Numbered from the stretch's first letter, positions 7,056 through 14,257 are shown. The stretch: DNA of 14,462 bases from Lentisphaeria bacterium (GCA_016303095.1 JAEDMH010000051.1:1-14462), one strand, 5' to 3'. Made by a program: numbers and translations. Notes: a model not told the origin generated them from the sequence alone.

Positions 7056-9425
7056 ATGCCCGCCCCCCATGCCCCTGCTCAATGGATCTGGCTTCCCCAG
7101 AAGGGATACACCCGGGATGCCTACGCCCTCTTCCGACGCAAGCTCCGTCTGCCCAAATTCTCCTCCCCTTTCCTGCGCGTCTCCGCCTCCTCCGCCGTCC
7201 AGGTCTCCTGCAACGGCTACCTCTGCGGCGTGGCCACCCCCCCCTCCCTCCCCCACGCCATGCGATACCAGACGATGTCCCTGGCGGGATGGAAGCCGGG
7301 CCAGGAAAACGTCCTGGAGTTCCAAGTGTATGTGCTAGGCCGGGAATCCCTCACCACCGCCCTCCTTCCCCCGGGACTCTGGGTGGAGCTGTGGAAAGGA
7401 GATACCCTGTGGGACGCCACCGACGAAACATGGGAGTGCGCCCCCCATCCCGCCTATGAATCCGGCAACGCCATCCCCCTCACGGGACAGCTGGGGGACA
7501 CCTTCGTCTACCACCAGGGCGCCCCCGCCCCGCGCTGGACCACCGCCCGCACCCAGGAGGGACTGGAACCCCCCAAATTCCGCCACGCCCCCCTGCTGAT
7601 GATCCAGAACATTTTCCACCCGAAAGCCCATGTGGTCCAGGCAGGCTTCCTCTTCCGCCCCACGCCCCCCAAAGACACCACCCCCGCCCTCCAAGTCTCC
7701 ACCGACTTCCTCCAGCCCCATGTGGTGGACGACTCCTTCCTGCCCAAGGACGGGGACACCCCCCTCCCGCCTCTGCGCTTCGGACAGCCCACCCCCTTCT
7801 TCCTCCTCTCGCAAAGCGGCAGCACCCCCCTCACCTGGCCCCCGCGCCCCCCCGAGGCCAATGGATGGTATCTCATTGTGGATCTGGGGGAAGAACAAAC
7901 CGGCTGGCTCACCCTCTTCCTCAAGGCCAAGAAGGGCACCATCCTGGACGTGGCCCACGGAGAACATCTCCAGGACGGACGGGTCCGGGCCGCCATCGGC
8001 GGGCGCAACTACGCCGACCGCATCCACTGCAGCGGCAAGACCCTCGCCTTCACCCATCATCTCCGACGCCTGGGAGCCCGCTATCTGGAACTCCACGTCA
8101 CCAACACGGACACTCCCCCCACCATCACCTACTTGGGCATCATCCCCGTCCAACGCTTCTCCCCCAACTCCCTCCTTGGCAGTCAAGTGGCCTGCAGCGA
8201 CTCCCTCCTGGAGCGCCTGGATCTGGCGGGGCTGCGCACCCTGGCATGCTGCCAGCACGACCACTTCGAGGACTGTCCCATGCGGGAGCAGGGGCTTTAC
8301 GCCTACGATTCCCGGAACCAGGCCCTCTACGGATATCCCGTCTGGGGCAACTACTCCTTCGTGGCCGACAGCTATCTTCTCCTGGCCCAAAATTGGAATC
8401 AAGGGGCCCAGACCATCCAGATGTGCTCCCCTGGCGACATCCATCTGGTCATCCCCATCTTCGGCCTGGTCTTCGTCTCCGCCGTCTGGGAGCTCTATCT
8501 CCATAGCGGAGACCCGGAGCTGGTCACCCCCCTCCTTCCCACCATCCACAACATCCTCTCCGCCGCCCTCCAAAGGATCCAGCCCACCGGAGAGGAGGGA
8601 ATCTCCCTTCCCCTACCCCCGGATCACCCCGAGGTCTGGAACTTCTGCGAATGGCAGCCCGGGCTGGACGGACGGCCGGAGGTCCCGGAAAAGTGGGAGG
8701 CCCCCTACACCCTCTATCTGGTGGAGGCCCTCCGGGCCGCCGCTCTCCTCTCCCGCCACCTCCACGCCCCCCTGAAAGTCGGCTCCCCCGCCAAGCTGGA
8801 ACGACTGGCCAAAGAGCTGGCGGAAAACTGGTTCGCCTTCTTCTGGGACGGCGAGGCGCGCCTCCTCCGCACCAGCCTCCGGGAGGACGCCCCCTTCCAC
8901 GAACACATCCAGTTCCTGGCCCTCTACAACCACGCCGTCCCCCAGGCATACCGTTACGAGCTCCTCCGGGGCCTGGAAGCGGCGACGCAGGAACAACGCC
9001 TCCTGCCCAGCACCACCTCCACCCTCCCCTACTGGCTCATGGGCTCCCTGAAGCTCGCCAAACCCTGGCGGGAAAAGATCTTCCCCCGACTCCTCCAGGT
9101 CTTCTCCCCTCCCCTCTTCCAGGATTCCTCCACCCTCTGGGAGACGGAGCTGGGAGGAGAGGACTTCGTCTTCGCCGGCTCCCTCTGCCACGGATGGTCC
9201 AGCCTCCCCTCCTGGTATCTCCGGGCCGTGGCCCTGGGCATCACCCCCGCCACCCCAGGATACCGCACCTTCTACTTCAACCCCCAGCTCCCCCCCAACC
9301 TCCACTACCTCTCCAGCAGGATCGCCACCCCCTACGGCGACATCCAGGCGGAATGCCGCCGGAACAGCCTGGGAAAGGTGGAGAAGAAACTCCTCCAGTG
9401 CCCCCCGGAAATCCAACCCGTCTGA
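7056..9425 (+). CDS. GH78-like (alpha-L-rhamnosidase family) glycoside hydrolase
   Basis: The 789-residue protein has the layout of GH78 enzymes. N-terminal beta-sandwich modules run to about residue 370 (QWIWLPQKGYTRDAYALFRRKLRLP; later WYLIVDLGEEQTGWL and LGARYLELHV). An (alpha/alpha)6 barrel follows. DCPMREQGLYAYD at 406-418 keeps Asp406, Glu411 and Asp418 in the same 0/+5/+12 spacing as the GH78 signature DCPQREKLGWTGD. Near the end, TLWETELGGEDFVFAGSLCHGWSSLP matches the usual barrel end (W.E...... S..HGWs..p), and a small C-terminal beta domain follows. No signal peptide or membrane segment is seen, so it is probably cytoplasmic. Divergence after the core acids (Gly-Leu-Tyr-Ala-Tyr instead of Leu-Gly-Trp-Thr-Gly) means the substrate may not be rhamnose. 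It lies 10 bp after murA and 12 bp before the UDP-glucose dehydrogenase gene, so cotranscription is likely. Confidence 0.8.
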   Translation: MPAPHAPAQWIWLPQKGYTRDAYALFRRKLRLPKFSSPFLRVSASSAVQVSCNGYLCGVATPPSLPHAMRYQTMSLAGWKPGQENVLEFQVYVLGRESLTTALLPPGLWVELWKGDTLWDATDETWECAPHPAYESGNAIPLTGQLGDTFVYHQGAPAPRWTTARTQEGLEPPKFRHAPLLMIQNIFHPKAHVVQAGFLFRPTPPKDTTPALQVSTDFLQPHVVDDSFLPKDGDTPLPPLRFGQPTPFFLLSQSGSTPLTWPPRPPEANGWYLIVDLGEEQTGWLTLFLKAKKGTILDVAHGEHLQDGRVRAAIGGRNYADRIHCSGKTLAFTHHLRRLGARYLELHVTNTDTPPTITYLGIIPVQRFSPNSLLGSQVACSDSLLERLDLAGLRTLACCQHDHFEDCPMREQGLYAYDSRNQALYGYPVWGNYSFVADSYLLLAQNWNQGAQTIQMCSPGDIHLVIPIFGLVFVSAVWELYLHSGDPELVTPLLPTIHNILSAALQRIQPTGEEGISLPLPPDHPEVWNFCEWQPGLDGRPEVPEKWEAPYTLYLVEALRAAALLSRHLHAPLKVGSPAKLERLAKELAENWFAFFWDGEARLLRTSLREDAPFHEHIQFLALYNHAVPQAYRYELLRGLEAATQEQRLLPSTTSTLPYWLMGSLKLAKPWREKIFPRLLQVFSPPLFQDSSTLWETELGGEDFVFAGSLCHGWSSLPSWYLRAVALGITPATPGYRTFYFNPQLPPNLHYLSSRIATPYGDIQAECRRNSLGKVEKKLLQCPPEIQPV

Positions 9426-9437
9426 GCCCCCAACCCC

Positions 9438-10817
9438 ATGAAGAACATCCGGAACATCCTCTGCATCGGGGCCGGCTACGTCGGCGGGCCCACCATGGCC
9501 GTCATCGCCGACCGCTGCCCCGAATACCGGGTCACGGTAGTGGACATTGATCCGGAGCGCATCCGCGCCTGGAACTCCCCCCGACTCCCCATCTACGAGC
9601 CGGGTCTCCAGGAGGTGGTGGAACGCTGCCGGGGCCGGAATCTCTTCTACTCCACCGACATCCCCGCCGGCGTCCGGGAGGCCGACGTGATCTTCGTCTC
9701 CGTCAACACCCCCACCAAGACCTTTGGCCACGGAGCGGGGCGGGCCGCCGACCTCCAATTTGTGGAGCGCACCGCCCGGGAGATTGTGGAATACGCCCAG
9801 GAAGGGAAGATTGTGGTGGAGAAGAGCACCCTGCCGGTGCGCACCGCCCAGGCCCTCTCCCGGGTGCTCCAGGCCAACGGAAAGGGACTCCGCTTCCCCA
9901 TCGTCTCCAATCCCGAGTTCTTGGCGGAGGGCACCGCCATCCAGGATCTCACCTTCCCGGACCGGGTTCTCATCGGCGGCACCGACGACCCGGAGGGACA
10001 GGAGGCGGTGGAGACCATCGCCCAAATCTACACCCATTGGATTCCCCGAGAAAAGCTCGTCACCACCAATCTGTGGTCCAGCGAACTGACCAAGCTGGTG
10101 GCCAACGCCTTCCTGGCCCAGCGCATCTCCTCCATCAACTCCATCTCCGCCCTCTGCGAAAAGACCGGAGCGAATGTGGACCAGGTCTCCCAGGCCGTGG
10201 GCATGGATTCCCGCATCGGCCCCAAATTCCTCCAGGCCGGCATCGGCTTCGGCGGCTCCTGCTTCCGAAAGGATATCCTCAATCTGGCCTACCTCTGCGA
10301 ACACTATGGCCTGCCGGAAGTGGCCCAATACTGGGAAAGCGTGGTCGACATCAACGACTACCAGGCCCGGCGCTTCGTGGAAAAAATCCTGGAGGCCATG
10401 TTCAACACCGTCACGGAAAAGAAGCTGGCCATCCTGGGGTTTGCCTTCAAGGCCAACACGGGAGATGTCCGGGACACCCCCGCCCTGGCCGTCTGCCAAC
10501 GCCTGCTGGCGGAACGGGCCACCCTGGCCATCTGCGACCCCAAAGCCCTGGACAACGCGCGCAAAGAGCTGGGAGACGCCGGAGGCAGGGTGACCTATCA
10601 CCAGGATCCCTACCAGGCCTGCCAGGACGCCCACGCCATCCTCCTCCTCACCGACTGGCCCCTCTTCCAAACCCTGGACTATCCCAAAATCCTCCAGGGA
10701 CTCCCCCGCCCCGCCTTCCTCTTCGACGGACGAAACTGCCTAGACCACAAGGCCCTCTTTGAGATGGGATACAACGTCTATCCCACGGGATCCCCCCCAT
10801 GGACACATTTCCTCTAA
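9438..10817 (+). CDS. ugd: UDP-glucose 6-dehydrogenase, eukaryote-like type
   Basis: The enzyme oxidises UDP-glucose twice with NAD+ to UDP-glucuronate, a donor for acidic polysaccharides. The 459 residues begin with the Rossmann motif CIGAGYVGGPT (GxGxxG at 11-16). The catalytic Cys275 lies in GFGGSCFRKD, and Lys219 in SSELTKLVANAFLAQRISS. Many stretches match human UGDH as I remember it: INAWNSP-like RAWNSPRLPIYEPGL, SVNTPTKT, GRAADL, EKSTLPVR, SNPEFLAEGTAIQDL, PDRVLIGG, ISSINSISALCE, FNTVTEKKLAILGFAFK and TGDVRDT. Cys275 is one residue from human Cys276. Typical bacterial Ugd/TuaD proteins are less like this. The ATG at 9438 has no Shine-Dalgarno. The 3' end overlaps the next gene by 19 bp. 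Confidence 0.95.
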   Translation: MKNIRNILCIGAGYVGGPTMAVIADRCPEYRVTVVDIDPERIRAWNSPRLPIYEPGLQEVVERCRGRNLFYSTDIPAGVREADVIFVSVNTPTKTFGHGAGRAADLQFVERTAREIVEYAQEGKIVVEKSTLPVRTAQALSRVLQANGKGLRFPIVSNPEFLAEGTAIQDLTFPDRVLIGGTDDPEGQEAVETIAQIYTHWIPREKLVTTNLWSSELTKLVANAFLAQRISSINSISALCEKTGANVDQVSQAVGMDSRIGPKFLQAGIGFGGSCFRKDILNLAYLCEHYGLPEVAQYWESVVDINDYQARRFVEKILEAMFNTVTEKKLAILGFAFKANTGDVRDTPALAVCQRLLAERATLAICDPKALDNARKELGDAGGRVTYHQDPYQACQDAHAILLLTDWPLFQTLDYPKILQGLPRPAFLFDGRNCLDHKALFEMGYNVYPTGSPPWTHFL

Positions 10818-11476
10818 ATCCCAACGCCCTCCGAATCCTCCTGGTGCGCCACGGGGAAACCCGGGAAAACCGCAAGGGAATCCTCCAGGGACAGCAGGAG
10901 GGGGAGTTGAACTGCGCCGGCCTGCGCCAGGCCGCCGCTCTGGCGGAGACCCTCTACCGCGCCCCCATGGACGCCTGCTATGTCAGCGATCTGGCCCGGG
11001 CCGTGGACACCGCCGCCATCATCCTGGCCGCCGGCCACCGGGAGCTACAGCCCATCCTGGAGCCCGGCTTGCGGGAGTGGCACCTGGGAGAGCTGGAAGG
11101 GCATCTCCACCAGGAAATTCGCCAGAGCCATCCGGAGGTCATGAAGGCCTTCCACCACGAGCCCGCGGACGACCTCCCTGTCCCCGGAGGGGAGAGTCCC
11201 CGCCGTTTCCGTCAGCGGGTATGGGAATGCCTGGACCGGTTGGCGGAAAAGCACCGGCCCGGCCAGCAGCTCCTCCTGGTCACCCACGGCGCCACCTTGG
11301 GAAAGATCTTCCAGCGGGCCACCGGCCCCCTGCCCCCGGAGAACCGCATCCCTCTCCCGGACAACGCCTCCCTCTCCATTCTCCAATTCTTCCCCGAGGA
11401 ACACGCCTGGGAAGTGGTCGCCTGGAACCAGACCTCCCACCTGAAGGGACTCCCCAGCCATCCCACCCTGGTGTAA
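10799..11476 (+). CDS. Histidine phosphatase family protein (phosphoglycerate mutase-like)
   Basis: The 225-residue protein carries the phosphoacceptor motif VRHGET with His18 and the second catalytic histidine in LVTHGATLG (His163). The acidic loop LREWHLGELEG and SDLARAVDTAAII are also typical of the cofactor-independent branch of this superfamily. Members remove or transfer phosphate on small molecules (phosphoglycerate, alpha-ribazole phosphate, sugar phosphates). Nothing visible fixes the substrate; the sugar-enzyme neighbours hint at a sugar phosphate. No signal peptide is present. The ATG at 10799 overlaps the end of ugd by 19 bp and follows a run of C; the RHG motif begins at residue 17, a normal distance from the start. 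Confidence 0.85.
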   Translation: MDTFPLNPNALRILLVRHGETRENRKGILQGQQEGELNCAGLRQAAALAETLYRAPMDACYVSDLARAVDTAAIILAAGHRELQPILEPGLREWHLGELEGHLHQEIRQSHPEVMKAFHHEPADDLPVPGGESPRRFRQRVWECLDRLAEKHRPGQQLLLVTHGATLGKIFQRATGPLPPENRIPLPDNASLSILQFFPEEHAWEVVAWNQTSHLKGLPSHPTLV

Positions 11477-11501
11477 CCCCCACCCCACATCCCCCTTCCC
11501 C

Positions 11502-12362
11502 ATGCTCGTCTCCATCGTCGACAACGCCTACCCCACCCCGGAAAACTACCCGGATCGCATCCTCCTCCTGAAACGCCACGGCTACCAGGGAGTGGATTTC
11601 CAGGCCCTGGCCCACACGGAAACCTCCCTCTGGCAACTCCCCGAAGCCCAGTTCCTCTCCCTCCTGAAGGACACGGCGGACTTTCTGGGGGAACAGGGCA
11701 TGGCCATCGCCCAGGCCCACGCCCCCATGCAACCCGGCCCCACCGGCGCCACCCCCGAAGACCGGAAACGCCAATTCGACCAGGTCCACCGGGCCTTGAA
11801 AGGATGCCAGACCCTGGGATGCAAAATCATGGCCATCCATCCCCTCCTCCCCTTCGGAAACGACCCCGGACAGGATCCCGAGGCCGTCCTGGGCATCAAC
11901 ATGGCCTTCCTGGGCATGGCCGCCGACTACGCCCGGTTCTACGGGGTGACCCTCTGCCTGGAAAATCTCCCCCATGACCACCTCCCTCTCTCCACCCCCA
12001 TGGCCGTGCGAGATCTGGTGGAGGACATGAATCTCCCCAATCTCAAAGTCTGCCTGGACACCGGACACTGCGCCATGCGGGGAATCCCCCCGGGAGACGC
12101 CGTCCGGCTCATCGGCCCCCAGCTCCTCCAATGCCTCCATGTCCATGACAACGACGGGGCCCGGGACCAGCATCTGCCCCCGGGAGAAGGGGTGGTGGAT
12201 TGGACAGACTTCCGGCAGGCTCTCCTGGACATCCATTTCCAAGGCGCCCTGAATCTGGAATGCAATCCCAAGGAGGAAACCCAGCAACTCCGCACGGTCC
12301 AAGTGGCCCAATGGCTGGCCGGCGGACTCCCTCCCTCCGCTATCCACGAAAAAACCTCTTGA
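11502..12362 (+). CDS. Sugar phosphate isomerase/epimerase (xylose isomerase-like TIM barrel)
   Basis: The 286-residue protein belongs to the AP-endonuclease-2/xylose-isomerase-like TIM-barrel family, which holds a divalent metal at the barrel mouth and interconverts ketoses or inosose-type sugars. Likely metal and catalytic residues are Glu154 (CLENLP), Asp186 and His189 (CLDTGH), His213/His215 (LHVHDND) and Glu253 (NLECNP). RDQHLPPGEGVVDW is the usual HxxPGxGxxDW loop. It starts MLVSIVDN, without a signal peptide, at ATG 11502, 25 bp after the phosphatase gene and after CCCTTCCCC rather than a Shine-Dalgarno. It is the last gene of the upstream block, followed by a 184-bp gap. The specific sugar cannot be inferred. 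Confidence 0.86.
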   Translation: MLVSIVDNAYPTPENYPDRILLLKRHGYQGVDFQALAHTETSLWQLPEAQFLSLLKDTADFLGEQGMAIAQAHAPMQPGPTGATPEDRKRQFDQVHRALKGCQTLGCKIMAIHPLLPFGNDPGQDPEAVLGINMAFLGMAADYARFYGVTLCLENLPHDHLPLSTPMAVRDLVEDMNLPNLKVCLDTGHCAMRGIPPGDAVRLIGPQLLQCLHVHDNDGARDQHLPPGEGVVDWTDFRQALLDIHFQGALNLECNPKEETQQLRTVQVAQWLAGGLPPSAIHEKTS

Positions 12363-12368
12363 AAATAA

Positions 12369-12402
12369 GGGACTTTTCCCCCGTCACCGGAAAAAAAATC
12401 CC
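12369..12402 (+). other. Imperfect A/T-flanked hairpin after the epimerase gene
   Basis: The 5' elements GGGA (12369-12372), TTTT (12374-12377) and CCG (12381-12383) can pair with CGG (12388-12390), part of an A8 run (12391-12398) and TCCC (12399-12402), with bulges. There is no T-tract after it on the + strand, so it is not a standard terminator. It could slow transcription, protect the mRNA end or be chance. Confidence 0.3.
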
Positions 12403-12410
12403 CCGACCAC

Positions 12411-12438
12411 TTGAAATTGGCCGATAAATGGCTAACTT
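12411..12438 (+). promoter_or_regulatory. Possible sigma70-type promoter for the coiled-coil gene unit
   Basis: TTGAAA (12411-12416) and TAACTT (12433-12438) are separated by 16 bp inside the only long gap of the window, which is distinctly AT-rich next to its surroundings. The -35 fits well, the -10 poorly (3 of 6 consensus bases). A start near 12445 would leave a leader of about 100 nt. Confidence 0.35.
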
Positions 12439-12530
12439 TCTGTGTTTCCGAATTTCCTCTAGCCTCGTCCCTGATTCCCCCTGGCCCTCCCTCTTCCGGA
12501 CGACCAGGCGGGAGTGAACCACCCCCTTGA

Positions 12531-12535
12531 AGGAG
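12531..12535 (+). promoter_or_regulatory. Ribosome binding site deciding the start at 12547
   Basis: AGGAG, within GAAGGAGAA, lies 11 nt before ATG 12547. It favours this ATG over the in-frame GTG at 12514, which would add 11 residues before the membrane anchor and would place the Shine-Dalgarno inside the gene. Confidence 0.7.
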
Positions 12536-12546
12536 AACCCTTTCCC

Positions 12547-13806
12547 ATGAGCAAAAACGGGAAGATCATCGGCGTTGCCGCATTGGTGCTAGCCATCGCC
12601 GCCGTAATATTTGCCGTCTTTTCCCTGAAGCAGGCCAAGGCCCACGCCAAACGCTACCAGGAATTGGCGGATGCCGTCACCTCCCTGGCGAGAGTTTTGG
12701 ATTCCGGCAGCGGCGTGGATGCCCGGGTCACCTTCTCCGTGGAGAAGGGAAAGGAAGGCGGCACCCTGGGGTGGACGGAAACCAAGGGACTCCCCGGCGC
12801 CACCGAAAGCGCCGTCGCCCCCCTCAATGAACTGGCGGAAAAGATCATCGAACAGCGGGAAGCCCTCATCAACGCCATGGTGGAAAAGGTGGCCAAGCCC
12901 CTGAATTGCCCCGCCTCCAAGGCCCCCCAGCCCACCATCCTCAACAATGTGGACGAATACGCCACCGGCATGGACGCTTTCGCCGCCTACGTGCAAGCCC
13001 GGGCGAGACGGGACGGAATGCTCCAGCAAAGAATCAACGAGGTGCTCTATAGCCTGGATGTGCGCAACCGCTTCCAGGGTGAGGTCACCGAGGACGGCTC
13101 CCTGGCCGCCAGCGATGCCCAGGTCTTCCGGGACGCCGCCAACAACCTGAAGAATCTCCGCGCCAACTACACTCTGGCGGTGAACACCATGAAGGATCTC
13201 ACCGCCGCCCTCCGGGCAGTGAATGTGGATGGCGTGACCTGGGAGACCGCCAAGGTCTCCGGCAGCCTGAACACCCGCGGCCTCTCCGAAACCGACAGCG
13301 CCAACCTCAAGTCCGCCGCCGAAAAGTTCAAGGCCGACTTCCAGCAGTTGAAGTCCCAGCTGGCCAGAATCGACCAGCTGGAGGATGACAAGGCCGACCT
13401 CCAGAATCAGCTGGCGGAATCCCAGGCACGGGCCGCCTCCATGGAGGAGAAGTGGAAGACCAGCGAGAAGGCTCTCCAGGAGATCATGGATAGCGTGACC
13501 CCCGGCGGAAAGTTCAGCCCCGTCGCCCTCACCGACCTCTCCCAGATGGAGGAAAACCTCGTGGGCAAGATCATGGAGGTGAATCCCCAATATGGCCATG
13601 TGGTGGTGGATCTGACCCAAGGCGAAGTGGTGGAAGGCGCTCTGTTCAGCGTCATCCGCAATGGAAAGCACGTGGGTTTGCTCCGCATCGCCGCCCCCAA
13701 TCCCTTCAATTCTCTGGCCTATGTGGAGGAAGGAAAGCCCGGCGACTTCCGACCCGGAGACACCCTCCTGAGAGCTAGTGACATCCTTCAGTCCAACATG
13801 AAGTAA
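12547..13806 (+). CDS. Membrane-anchored coiled-coil protein with C-terminal beta-rich domain, unknown function
   Basis: I do not recognise a named family. The 419-residue protein starts MSKNGKIIG, followed by one hydrophobic segment (about residues 8-27, VAALVLAIAAVIFAVFSL), an uncleaved-looking anchor with the bulk outside the cytoplasm. Long helical stretches rich in Ala, Glu, Lys and Gln follow, with a clear coiled coil at about 255-315 (SAAEKFKADFQQLKSQLARIDQLEDDKADLQNQL region). The last 80 residues (VGKIMEVNPQYGHVVVDL, GALFSVIRNGKHVGLLRI, FRPGDTLL) look like a small beta barrel in which 'G.I..v...y..vvvdl....v..G..f.v.r.g..vG.l.i.......A.v.eg...f..GD' recurs, as seen in bacterial envelope proteins. 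A single Cys (near residue 120) is present. It has its own Shine-Dalgarno and leads a unit with two tiny membrane proteins 21 and 18 bp apart, which suggests an envelope complex. Confidence 0.8.
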   Translation: MSKNGKIIGVAALVLAIAAVIFAVFSLKQAKAHAKRYQELADAVTSLARVLDSGSGVDARVTFSVEKGKEGGTLGWTETKGLPGATESAVAPLNELAEKIIEQREALINAMVEKVAKPLNCPASKAPQPTILNNVDEYATGMDAFAAYVQARARRDGMLQQRINEVLYSLDVRNRFQGEVTEDGSLAASDAQVFRDAANNLKNLRANYTLAVNTMKDLTAALRAVNVDGVTWETAKVSGSLNTRGLSETDSANLKSAAEKFKADFQQLKSQLARIDQLEDDKADLQNQLAESQARAASMEEKWKTSEKALQEIMDSVTPGGKFSPVALTDLSQMEENLVGKIMEVNPQYGHVVVDLTQGEVVEGALFSVIRNGKHVGLLRIAAPNPFNSLAYVEEGKPGDFRPGDTLLRASDILQSNMK

Positions 13807-13812
13807 CCTCGC

Positions 13813-13817
13813 GGGAG
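13813..13817 (+). promoter_or_regulatory. Ribosome binding site of the 65-residue membrane protein
   Basis: GGGAG, within GCGGGAGAG, sits 10 nt before ATG 13828 in the 21-bp gap between the two genes. Confidence 0.55.
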
Positions 13818-13827
13818 AGCTAAGACC

Positions 13828-14025
13828 ATGTTCAAAAAGGATCCCAACGCCGCCAAGCCCGAAAACGCAGCGGCCCCCGCCCCGGAACCCAAGAAGCCCG
13901 CCGCCCCCAAGGCCCCCAAGGCCAAGAAGACCCTGGGCGACTTCGCCATCATGGGCACCGCCATCCTTTTGGCCGCCACTGTGGTGCTCCAGCTCCTGGC
14001 CTTGAAGGCCCTCTTCCTCTTCTAG
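13828..14025 (+). CDS. Small Ala/Pro/Lys-rich single-span membrane protein
   Basis: This 65-residue protein is not recognised. Residues 1-35 are Lys, Ala and Pro rich (EPKKPAAPKAPKAKK). Residues about 40-62 form one hydrophobic span (IMGTAILLAATVVLQLLAL), ending in KALFLF at the C-terminus. The lysine-rich N-terminus predicts N-in topology, making it tail-anchored-like or a small subunit of a membrane complex. It has a Shine-Dalgarno, is flanked by 21-bp and 18-bp gaps, and is very probably cotranscribed with the coiled-coil gene. Low-complexity coding could inflate open-frame length, but the charge and hydrophobic pattern, the RBS and the position between two plausible genes support a real gene. 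Confidence 0.72.
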   Translation: MFKKDPNAAKPENAAAPAPEPKKPAAPKAPKAKKTLGDFAIMGTAILLAATVVLQLLALKALFLF

Positions 14026-14043
14026 CTACTAGATCCCCCAGGC

Positions 14044-14190
14044 ATGAAACACGCCCTCCTTCTCCTCTTGGCGGGACTCCTCCTCGCCGCCGCAGCGGGT
14101 TGCGTGGGGATTCAAACCGACCCCAATAGCGACTTGCCCGCCAACGCCCCCGCTTCCTGGGAAGGCAAAACCCTGGGCGTCCCTCTCTAA
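14044..14190 (+). CDS. 48-residue lipoprotein
   Basis: ATG 14044 starts MKHALLLLLAGLLLAAAAGC, a lipoprotein signal peptide with Cys20 as the lipidation site; the -3 residue is Ala rather than the usual Leu, a weak point. The mature part is only 29 residues and reads VGIQTDPNSDLPANAPASWE followed by GKTLGVPL. Short lipoproteins with an 'SDLP...A.P.SWEG' tail are, as I recall, common in Verrucomicrobiota/Lentisphaerota genomes and have no known function. The residue after Cys is Val, so outer-membrane sorting is likely if a Lol system exists. There is no Shine-Dalgarno, and AGG lies too close to the ATG. It is the last gene before a strong terminator. Confidence 0.72.
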   Translation: MKHALLLLLAGLLLAAAAGCVGIQTDPNSDLPANAPASWEGKTLGVPL

Positions 14191-14212
14191 CCCCATCCCC
14201 ATCCCCCCTTCA

Positions 14213-14257
14213 AGCCCGCCTCTCCCCCACACACGGGAAGAGACGGGCTCTTTTTTT
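14213..14257 (+). terminator. Rho-independent terminator
   Basis: The arm starting AGCCCG at 14213 pairs with the arm ending CGGGCT at 14249. Further CTCT/AGAG and CCC/GGG pairs are interrupted by single C-A mismatches, with a loop around CACACAC. It is followed by C then T7 (14251-14257). It lies 22 bp after the lipoprotein stop and ends the three-gene unit. Confidence 0.88.

Noticed and set aside
5633..7057. 474-codon open frame on the minus strand opposite murA
   Set aside because: It is a shadow of murA with Gly/Glu/His-rich composition, no recognisable motif, and strong evidence for the + strand gene.
8613..10670. 685-codon open frame on the minus strand
   Set aside because: It runs antisense across the GH78-like and ugd genes, both with clear motifs. 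Its translation is low-complexity Gly/Glu/Val, as expected opposite C-ending codons.
12514..12546. GTG start adding 11 residues to the coiled-coil protein
   Set aside because: AGGAG at 12531-12535 is well placed for ATG 12547 and lies inside the longer version.
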